Below are positions 1-7,868 of a stretch of DNA of 20,880 bases, one piece after another. The notes under the pieces are model-generated. The model worked only from the letters and a program-made list of their open reading frames with translations. It did not search any database and was not told where the DNA came from. The position numbers and the translations under genes are program-made. Position 1 is the first letter of the stretch. Every line of letters starts with the position of its first letter. Source of the stretch: Pelargonium nanum (lineage: Eukaryota; Streptophyta; Magnoliopsida; Geraniales; Geraniaceae); the NCBI GenBank assembly GCA_036897485.1, contig JAYMTF010001877.1, positions 1-20,880 of the forward strand, in the 5' to 3' direction.

Positions 1-145
1 ATCAATATATAAAATGTATCATGTGCAATATTCTTTTTATTATTATTATTTTGAATTTAAAGTATTCTCAATAGATAAATTGTACATGGACAATGTTTTT
101 TATCATAACTTTTCATATTCCATGCAACGCACGGATACAAACTAG
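1..145 (+). mobile_element. Helitron 3' terminus (element continues left of window)
   Basis: Seen: an imperfect hairpin at 120-134 (CCATGC / GCACGG around a short loop) is followed seven bases later by CTAG at 142-145 and then T at 146. A short GC-rich hairpin a few bases before a terminal CTRR, inserted next to T, is the standard signature of a plant Helitron 3' end. The sequence upstream to position 1 is AT-rich and shows no coding potential, so this is probably the tail of a non-autonomous copy. The 5' TC end lies outside the window, so element length and family are unknown. Confidence 0.55.
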
Positions 146-340
146 TCACATCATAAAAATAATTAAATAAAAATAATTTTTAAATTTTCGTCAAATTAAC
201 GATAAAAACCATATTAAGTCCATATTTAAAAGTTTAATATTAGGTTTAAAAAAACTAGACCAAATTAGATTAATACGAGAAAATTTAGTAACCAAATGAT
301 GTCTTTTACTAATGATAAATTATACTTTTGTTTAGCTCAA
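146..340. other. AT-rich intergenic spacer
   Basis: Between the Helitron end and the short SINE the sequence is strongly AT-rich. I see no coding potential, terminal inverted repeat or RNA gene. Confidence 0.5.
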
Positions 341-355
341 CCACTAACTTAAACC

Positions 356-432
356 GTCTGGGTGTGGTAGAACGGCTTAAAAGTGCCAACCGCGAATTTG
401 CGAGCCCGCTCAATAAATTCAGAAAAAAAAAA
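356..432 (+). mobile_element. Very short tRNA-like SINE with target-site duplications
   Basis: Seen: a 77-bp insert ending in a run of ten A residues is flanked by 15-bp direct repeats, CCACTAACTTAAACC at 341-355 and CCGCTGACTTAAACC at 433-447 (two mismatches). Inside, 365-375 (TGGTAGAACGG) fits the RNA polymerase III A-box consensus at every defined position. The stretch 397-407 (TTTGCGAGCCC) resembles a B box, matching 7 of 11 positions. An A box, a B box about 20 bp further on, a 3' A tail and duplicated target together define a SINE. It is shorter than typical plant SINEs (usually above 100 bp), so it may be a minimal or truncated copy. It lies about 300 bp upstream of the NTAN1 start codon. 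Confidence 0.6.
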
Positions 433-737
433 CCGCTGACTTAAACCATTTGGTAGTAGTATACTTTTGAAAAAGAAAAGTGAACCAGACCTCGTATCTC
501 AACTCACAAGCTTTAGCTTCAACAAGCTTCAACCCATTCATCGATTATACATTTATACCTATTTTCCAGCCAACCCCACCTCAATTTCAAGCTAAACATC
601 AACCAAATCAAGGGAAGGAGAGGGGTGTTATAGACATTTCAACACCTTCTCCCTCCTCACTCGCACACTGCAACTCAATTCAAATCTCGAATCAAAGACC
701 CAAATCGTAGTTCTCACTTCTCACACAACACCAAACC

Positions 738-3700
738 ATGATATACCTAGGCGGCGTTTCGTTTCCTACAGATTCGTCATCGTCGTCGTCACAGGTACGT
801 ACTTGCTTCAGTTTCTGCTATAATTTCTAGCTCTTTTTTTGGTTTCCTGTATATACAATTGTCCTCGTTTGGTTTCCGAGAAAATGTTGGAAAAAAAAAA
901 AATGGAACCTTTGTTGCTATGGTTTAATTGTTTAGCGACCCAGTTAAGTGGGCAAAAGCCAAAATTCTGAATGAAATTGGAATCATGAATGAAATTGTAG
1001 CAGCTCAAAGTCAGTGCTTTGAATTGAGGCCTGGTGTGCATTTATGTTCATCCAAGTCAAATTCTTTGCTTATTGTTTGTGGTTTGCTATGTTGCATAGA
1101 CACGGTTATGAGATACGGGACACGACACGACACAGATAAGGTGACACAATTTTTATAAAATAATAGACACGATACGGGAAGAATATGTTCAATAATAATA
1201 AATGATAATTTATGTTTTCTATATTAGTGCATATAAATTACATCAATTCATACTCGTCAATGTGTTTTAGAGTGTAAAACTCGTTCAATCAATTCATTTT
1301 TAGAAGAAAATGGGGATATGTGAAGTGTTAGACACATTTCTCTTTAAAAACATTATTAAAAATTGGAGACAAGTATCCTAAGAGTGTCCGAGTGTCCAAG
1401 TGTCAGATACGCAGAGAAGATGAGAGTGTCCGTGCATATCATAGTTTGTGGGTAGTGCAATTTGTGGTTTGAATTGGTGTTTGTTTGATCACTGAGTTTT
1501 TTTTTTCATTCTCATAGCTTTTTAGGATTGGAGCTGCCTATATAGGAGGTCCATAATTAGCTCTAACAGTGCTTTTATGAGTGACAGATGTTTCCACAAT
1601 AGTGTTTCCTCTTTCGTTCAATAGCAAGCGTTTAAATCCTTGCCTCGTACTTGCCTCCCTCACTTCTTTTCGAAGTTCTCTGCCTTGTATGGTATCTGGT
1701 TATGCAGTGTATTGTTGTCCTTACATGCGGTTCCTCCTTCTATCATATTAAGGTCCTTGAAAAACCATCCATTTTCCTCCCTTCAGTCCGGCAAGCCGAG
1801 ACCTCTCCGGCCACCACCAGCTCAACTCCTCACACTGATGAGTCGCTTATCCCGTGTGCCGTCCAACTTGATGACTCAGCATCTATTGCTGAGTTGGCTT
1901 CCAGCCACGGAGCCAAGTCGAAATCATTAGCTGATTCAGAAGCATTCATTAGTGTTGAGTTGGCATCGAGTCCTGCAATTTTACAGGAGGCTGCACTTCT
2001 TTCCAATCCGTTGGAACCCAACCACCAGGGCGCGGAGACCAACCATTCATATTCTCCCATTAATGGTTTGAAGGGAAGTCCGAGGACATTATGTGCTCTT
2101 AATTAGGAGGTCCATAATTAGCTCTACTAGTGCTTTTATGAGTGACAAATGTTCCCACAGTAGTGTTTCCTCTTTCGCCCAATAGCAAGCATTTAAATCC
2201 TTGCCTCATACTCGCCTCCCTCGCTTCTTTTCGAAGTTCTCTTCCTCGTTTGGTATCTGGTTATGCATTGTATTGTTGTCGTGCAAATTTCTCTTAATTA
2301 TGTTTTGCCGTACACTTTCTTTAACTTTCGGACACTAGGGAAATACGCATCTTGAATGCTATGTTCTTTGGATTTGGAAACATGATGGCTTGCTTTCAAG
2401 TATTCAATTTCAGGTTTTTGTTTTTAATTTCCATTTCACTAGTATTTGATTATCATGATGGTTAGGCTTTTGTGATGAAAAGCTGTCTGACAGAAAATCT
2501 GGTGCTCGTGAACAGGGAACTGAACTCCTGGATGGTTTGATGGAACATCCCCTTTTGGTATCTGCCTCGGCTTCATTCAAGGCTATTCCTGAGAGGAAAA
2601 TTTCACTTCTTAAAAATTCTGGTTCGGGAGAAACACAGCAGAGTAAACTTGTTTATCTATTTCAAAGAGAATTTGCAACAGTCAACCCTGCACTTGTAGA
2701 TGTATGATTATTTTTTTCAGGAAAATAGCTTGTATATGTTGTTTAGGACTTCAGATTCCTCACGAGGGATATCATATTCTAAGTTTTCATTTACTTAATT
2801 TTTGTATGTTGGTACAGTAGTGAATTCATAGTTCATCTTGCAGAACCTTTCTTCTATTTTCACTGGTTAGGTTAATTAAAATTCTGAAGTACTTTTTACC
2901 CGTCTTAAAATGATAATGTCACCCGAATACAATGTGCTGGGAAAATGGCACTAAAATCAATATTTTTTGTAAGATGGAGCTTATATCACATATAATGAAA
3001 GCGATGCTTCATTAAGTCCTGTATGTTATGTTCCATACTCCTTCCGTACCAAAATGAGTGTGCTGTTTCATTTATAGGAATGTAGTTATACATGAATTAC
3101 CAAAAATACCCATACAATAAGCTAGTTAGAAGTTATTACCCCTTGAGTTTGTTATATTAAATGAACATTGGGGTATTTGAATGGAAAACTTTTTATCCTG
3201 AATTTTTTCTCAAATTATAATAATAGAAGACACACATTTTGGGACAAATGGAGTGTAATGTATGAGAATATGGAGAAATGTCATCTTTCCACATGAAATA
3301 CTAGGTTTCATTTTCTTTTATATAATATAAATACCATTGGTGTATCACACTGTACTCCTATGTCTTCTACGTGTCAGCATCTTAATCCTCTTTTGGTTGG
3401 TATTTGGTAAGTTATTCACTTATTTATTCCTTTTCCTGCATCAAATCGTTGTGATCATTTCCATACCTGCATCCAGAACCTTGTCTTAATATCTTTTTAA
3501 TTTTTTTCTATCTCCTTTTTAATGAACATTATGTTTATTTTTCTCATTGAAAGCTTGTCGGCACTGATGAAGCAACAACGTGCGTTGGCCTTGTAATCCG
3601 GAATAGGAAAAATGGGATGTAAGAATTGTTTACATTTCAGTTTAGAGCTTTTCAAAACAACACGAAATTCTCGTGTATCTTACAATCATGTTTGGTTATG

Positions 3701-5855
3701 GTTTTCTGATCTGGTCACTGAATTGCAGGACCTCTGTTGCCCATATGGATTCTGCAAGAATTGTGAATTTTGGCCTTACTCAGATGCTATCATTAATTGT
3801 CGATCAAGATTTGGATACTGAATTGGATGTATTCTTCCTCATCTTCCTAATATTTCTCATTTTCAATTCCAATTTTCCGTGTTTCGTTTTAAATACTAAT
3901 GTTGATTGAAACCTTTGTACATAATGAAATGCAGGTGCATGTTGTTGGTGCTTTTGAAGACGTTTCAACTAATGTGTGGCGTGAGCCCTCTCCTTGTTGA
4001 TTTTTAGAGAGATGTACATATGTTTAGCTGCTCAGAAGCAGAATAACTGAAGTTGTATGTGTTTAACTTTTTATGCAGCATGCTAATAGTAGCTCTACAT
4101 TGGCAAGTCATGCAAAAGTGGGTGGTTATTCTTTTCCTTTGGTTACCAAAATAGTAGAGGCTTTGCATAAGAGACCGGAGAAATTTCACATTCAAACTCT
4201 CTTTGTTCTTGCGCACAACACCAAAAAGGATTCTGAAGGGAATGCATACCCAATATTTAATGGTTTGGTGGTAAGCTTTGTTCTCATCATGCCTTAATCT
4301 ATCTCATGCCTTTCCGAAATTCCTTTTAATGAGGCATGTTTATCCGACTTATGTCCATTCAACAACCACCTATTGGAGGCTACTTTTGTGCTTCAGTTTG
4401 AGTGTGTTATGGATATTTACTATTGAACTGTCCAAAAATGTCATGTTAATTTGGTTTTCCAAATAAAACCAAACTGAATGAATGAACCAGACACACGAAC
4501 AAATAAATGCTTGGTTCTTTCTGTTTAAGGACTAGATGTTGCAGTTCAAATTCATAGTTTTCAACAATCCAACTGTTTAACATAGTCTCTTAGCTGATTA
4601 CTCTATTTTCTTGAATCTCTTAAAGGTAGAAACTGCCACTGGATCAGTATTCCCAGCCTGCTTCGACAGAACTTCAAGATGTCCAGATGAAATTGTTCGG
4701 AGAATTCGAGTTTCTACATGCTTTGAAGACTTCAGCTGGAATGGGAAGCTGCTTGAGACATATGATACTCAAACTGATCGTTTCAAAATTGCTCCATGCT
4801 GTTGGTAAACATTTTACTTTGAAATCTGTGCTTCCACTAGTTTGATGTATACATTTTTCTTAAATTATTTTTCGAAGAGGCCATGGAATAATAGTGCTAA
4901 ACTTGTCAACCTAACATGGACGTTTGTGCTGTGTGCTTTTTTGTACTATCAACCGTAGGAGCCGACGCCAAGAACGTCTTGCTTTGGCAATGCAGAACCT
5001 TGTGGACTCGGAGATACTCCTTGCTTGCTCTACTTCACCTTCTGCTGAGGCCCCAGATTTTGTGGAGAATCTAAGAAGGTATAGACAAAGTGAAAAAAAA
5101 AAGTGAATTTAACATCGTCAAGGTCTTCAGTTTGTACATTATTGAGGTATAGGTTAATATTAGAGCTGGCAATTCGTGCCGTAACACGAGACGAAATTAG
5201 TGTGTTTGGTCTCCAACACATTTAGTAATCATGTTGTGTTCGAGTTGGGCCTCCAAATCACGCACTCACGATTAATTAGTCGTGTTGTGACATGCACGAC
5301 ACGCCCAACACGCACACTTAAGAATATAATTGTAAATTAATCCTAATAATACGCTAAACTTGTTGGGTTTTGTCGTGCCAAACGTATTGTGTCGTGTCAG
5401 ACGTGTTCGTTCTTTCGTGCAAAATGTGTTGGATCGTGTTTTTGCCAACACGGCTCATTTAGTTACCGTGTGAAACATGTCGTCTTCGTGTTGGGCCGTG
5501 CAACACGATTACTAAACATGCCGTGTTGATGCTGGGTCGTGCATAACACCACAAACAACCTTTGGCGTGACACAAACACGACACACACTCACTAATCGCC
5601 AGGTCTAGCTGATATTGAATGAGATGTTACAAGAAGTTAAAAATCATATATTCAGTAGTAGCTGAGTTAAAAAAGTTGTCTTTTTCCGTATGGTGTGGTT
5701 GTTGTGTAGCTATTTGGTTTTGAAACATCGTTGTTTTGAAATGGTGCAGGCAGTGGGATTATATGATCGAACACCCAGATTGGAAAGAAACATTTCCCAA
5801 GACGCAGCCTCGTGTTTTTCAAAGGACTGCCGCCGGGGACTGGGTAAGGTGTTGA
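738..5855 (+). CDS. NTAN1: Protein N-terminal asparagine amidohydrolase (nine coding exons)
   Basis: Coding exons: 738-794, 2516-2701, 3554-3618, 3729-3828, 3935-3973, 4079-4270, 4626-4804, 4959-5078, 5750-5855, giving 347 residues with frame kept at every junction. The family deamidates N-terminal Asn to Asp, which then enters the Arg/N-degron route through arginylation and ubiquitin-dependent proteolysis. The motif GTDEATTC (residues 84-91) matches GSDDATTC of the human enzyme, whose Cys75 is catalytic, so Cys91 is the expected nucleophile. Other family landmarks are MTSVAHMD (103-110), HVVGAFED (138-145), YPIFNGL near 206-212 and STSPSAEAPDFVE around 296-308. The start ATG opens a short first exon (MIYLGGVSF) followed by a serine run. 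The donor of exon 5 is weak (GTGTGG). The last exon stops at TGA just past a donor-like GGTAAGG, so the extreme C terminus is the least certain part. Introns 1, 2 and 8 carry mobile elements. Confidence 0.9.
1095..1440. mobile_element. Degenerate GTGTCC-rich inverted element in NTAN1 intron 1
   Basis: Seen: the left side holds repeated GACAC/ACACG words (about 1098-1140) and the right side holds their complement, repeated GTGTCC words (about 1385-1433), around an AT-rich centre. That is the layout of a decayed foldback or MITE. The arms align only loosely and I could not fix exact ends or a target duplication. The family is not assigned. Confidence 0.35.
1543..1719 (+). repeat. 177-bp direct repeat, copy A (NTAN1 intron 1)
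   Basis: This segment recurs at 2104-2280 with the same length, no gaps and 15 differences by eye (about 8.5 percent), most of them transitions. Both copies start TAGGAGGTCCATAATTAG and end ATTGTTGTC. They flank a 384-bp unique segment. The ends are not TG...CA, so a conventional LTR is not supported. Confidence 0.85.
1720..2103 (+). other. Coding-like insert between the direct repeats
   Basis: This 384-bp segment is visibly richer in GC than the surrounding intron. It stays open in one plus-strand frame from about 1651 to 2106 (151 codons, starting inside repeat copy A), and the reading is Ser/Ala/Leu-rich with words such as SIAELASSHGAKSKSLADSE. I recognise no domain, and there is no convincing ATG context. 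It could be a fragment of a transposon protein or of a captured host gene. It lies inside intron 1 of NTAN1 and is not part of that protein. Confidence 0.4.
2104..2280 (+). repeat. 177-bp direct repeat, copy B (NTAN1 intron 1)
   Basis: Second copy of the repeat at 1543-1719, offset by exactly 561 bp. See copy A for the comparison. Confidence 0.85.
3038..3255 (+). mobile_element. Stowaway-like MITE in NTAN1 intron 2
   Basis: The left end (CTCCTTCCGTACCAAAATG) and the inverted right end (CTCCATTTGTCCCAAAATG) are the classic Stowaway terminal inverted repeat. TA dinucleotides flank the element at 3036-3037 and 3256-3257, as expected for a Tc1/mariner target duplication. It is about 218 bp with no coding capacity. 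The core is clearly related to the element at 16736-16974 read on the other strand. Confidence 0.85.
5161..5607. mobile_element. hAT-like MITE in NTAN1 intron 8
   Basis: The left tip TAGAGCTGGCAATTCGTG and the inverted right tip TAGACCTGGCGATTAGTG match at 15 of 18 positions. The flanking octamers GTTAATAT (5153-5160) and GCTGATAT (5608-5615) match at 6 of 8, which fits an aged 8-bp target duplication of the hAT superfamily. The 447-bp body is packed with CGTGTTG/CAACACG words on both strands, including AGTAATCATGTTGTG near 5225 and its near-complement ending ATTACT near 5512, so it can fold extensively. It has no transposase coding. Confidence 0.7.
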
Positions 5856-6300
5856 TAAATTTTATCGCATCCGCAACCTTACGCACCCTCGAGCTTCACT
5901 TCATTTCATGTCAAAATGATATTATTTGGAGACTAACTTCAGGCTTGGCCTATATTTAAACTTTGCATGCTCCCCGGTCTACACAACAGTTCACTTTCTT
6001 CTTTTTCCGTTACCAAACATATTTTTGCTGTAGTGAGCATGAATTTCAGTTTAAATAACATTGTGAGATTTTATTGCTGCTCTAAAATGTTCAATTTTGA
6101 TGAAAAATTGTTCAAATTCTCAATTGATAAGTGTAATGCAATTTTGAGGCAAAAGAAAAAGAAGAAGCTGTCTTCATGGATGAGGCCAAAGAGAAGAATT
6201 TGTAAACAGTTGCAGAGACTCCTGATAGGCCCAATTGAGTTATTTTATAGTACTTGATAAGAACTTCATATATGTATAATTAGAAATAAATAATAATTAC
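5856..6300 (+). terminator. NTAN1 3' UTR and candidate polyadenylation signal
   Basis: The sequence after the TGA becomes AT-rich, and AATAAA occurs at 6285-6290. If this signal is used, the 3' UTR is roughly 450 nt. Short open frames in this stretch have no recognisable features. If the donor-like GTAAGG at 5844 were spliced, a further coding exon would have to be sought here; I saw none. Confidence 0.35.
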
Positions 6301-7074
6301 AATACCGTTACTCTACACAGCTCGAGACACAATGATGCCTAAGTAATTTTTATCCGCTTGGCACGAAAGGTTGTTTTTCAACCATAATTAGCCGGCGCTA
6401 TAGATTTTAATTTTATATTTTCATGAATGAAAATAAATTTTGAGATTCTTATTCATTATACTTGGGTTACGTATGCCTATAGCTCGTTCAATCATAATTC
6501 ATCCTTTTAACTCTTAATCTTTATTTTATCTTTAAACTCATTTCAATAGTGTATTTATGTAACACGGATTTTTGTTACATAATTCGTCCTGTATAATCAT
6601 ACCGAAGGCACTAAAATTCTCCACATCAATCTGAATAATCAAATTGAAGACACTTAAATTCGCCCCCACAACATGAAGAGCACGAACATCGGACAATATC
6701 GCTTTAATTCACTGGTATCAATTCATAACAAAAATCTCAATGGAAGTTGTCGATTTTTTTTAACTTCTCACTTTTTTTTTTATAGAAAACTTCTCACTTT
6801 TAATGTGCTACTTTTTGATTATTTCTTACTACTCCATTGCATATGAGCACTTTTACACTCTTATTAACATACTACCGAATCTTGCTTCCAAGTTGGATCA
6901 CAAAAATTTACGATTTCAAGTTAAAAATAAAATTTTATATAAGATAAACTACAATTTTTTACTCAATAGTAAATAGAGACCTGAATACACATAAATGACA
7001 TATATAAAAGATGCAAGAGTAAATCGCATCTTTTACACTTGAAATTAGAAGGTTAATTTTGTGGAGAAGACATT
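6301..7074. other. AT-rich intergenic spacer
   Basis: I see no gene. The only structure noted is a short direct repeat, AACTTCTCACTTTT at 6762-6775 and again at 6788-6801, embedded in T runs. Two loosely similar phrases near 6610 and 6650 (CACTAAAATTCTCCAC and CACTTAAATTCGCCCC) may be a decayed local duplication. Confidence 0.4.
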
Positions 7075-7345
7075 TTTTTTTTTTTGAGAAATACAATAGA
7101 TTACACTGTTTTTTTGTCTTCACCATGAGGTTTTAAAGCAGGTCCGCGATCAGCACGAGATTAGCTCGTTTAAGTCATATCACGCTCAGACTAATCCTCA
7201 TTTAAGCCGTGTAAGACAACAACACAAAGGCGGAAAAACTCTTCCTACCAAGTTTTAACGCAACTAGATTCCCTCACACTCGAACTAAAAATCTCAGGTT
7301 AAACTGAAACAACATTTTATCAGTTAACATGCACGGTTGGTGGTC
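7075..7345 (-). mobile_element. Probable tRNA-derived SINE, minus strand
   Basis: Read on the minus strand, GTTAACTGATAAAATG (about 7313-7328) resembles the D-arm/A-box part of a tRNA, and AGTTCGAGTGTG (about 7274-7285) resembles a B box. The element then runs to an A-rich tail that appears as the T run at 7072-7085 on the plus strand. This order fits a plant SINE of about 270 bp. I could not see clear target duplications, so both ends are approximate. It lies roughly 400 bp upstream of the likely VIL1 core promoter. Confidence 0.45.
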
Positions 7346-7513
7346 ACCATCTTTAATGTTGGGTTGATAGCAAAATATTTGGGACCCAAAGGAAAAAGAA
7401 GGAGAAAAGAAAAAGTGGGTGTAGAAAAGATTTTTGTATTAATATTGCAATGGCATAGCATAGAGTCCCGGAGGCTGTGATGATGATACAGAATCTAAAC
7501 CAACACAAGAAAG

Positions 7514-7521
7514 CCACGTGC
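7514..7521. promoter_or_regulatory. G-box upstream of VIL1
   Basis: CACGTG at 7515-7520 sits in the extended palindrome GCACGTGGC on the minus strand, the strong G-box form bound by plant bZIP and bHLH factors. It lies about 220 bp upstream of the likely TATA box, within normal promoter distance. A role in light, clock or ABA control is only inference from the motif. Confidence 0.4.
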
Positions 7522-7736
7522 TGTGCGCGTGACCTTACTTACTTACATTACTATTTGCACATCAGCCCCCAGGGTATAACAAAATTACACTTCTTGATTT
7601 TCTTTTTTGGCCCTTCCATTCCTTAAAAATCACGTTATTTTCGTTAGAAAGTGAAAAATTTATGTACTAAAAGGTAGATATGATGAACATTTATGTATAA
7701 AATGGTACATTTTCTTTATTTTCAACATTAAAACAT

Positions 7737-7868
7737 TATATATATATATATTTTCTCTGTATCTCGCTATCTCGTCTCTCTCTCTCACACACACTTTTTG
7801 TTTTATCATGACTCTTTGCTGAATTCTAGAGAGCCCTTCTCTTCTCTCTATTTTCCGGAGACACCATA
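7737..7868 (+). promoter_or_regulatory. VIL1 TATA-like tract and CT-rich leader with minimal uORF
   Basis: An AT tract at about 7737-7751 (TATATATATATA) is followed by a CT-rich stretch (TCTCTCTCTCTC, about 7778-7788) and a CA run, a common arrangement around plant transcription starts and leaders. The leader carries ATG at 7808 opening a four-codon frame that ends at TGA 7820-7822, in place before the main ATG at 7869. Whether that uORF is in the mRNA depends on the true start site. Confidence 0.4.

Noticed and set aside
480..710. 76-codon plus-strand frame upstream of NTAN1
   Set aside because: It starts at GTG, has a low-complexity sequence and resembles no family. It most likely lies in the promoter and leader.
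1651..2106. 151-codon plus-strand open frame as a separate gene
   Set aside because: It starts at TTG inside the direct repeat, has no promoter or known domain, and lies in intron 1 of NTAN1. I kept it only as a coding-like repeat segment.
1543..2280. TRIM or LTR retrotransposon
   Set aside because: The repeats do not begin TG or end CA, no primer-binding site follows copy A, no polypurine tract precedes copy B, and flanking target duplications are not visible. TGGTATC inside both copies resembles a primer-binding site but lies within the repeat itself.
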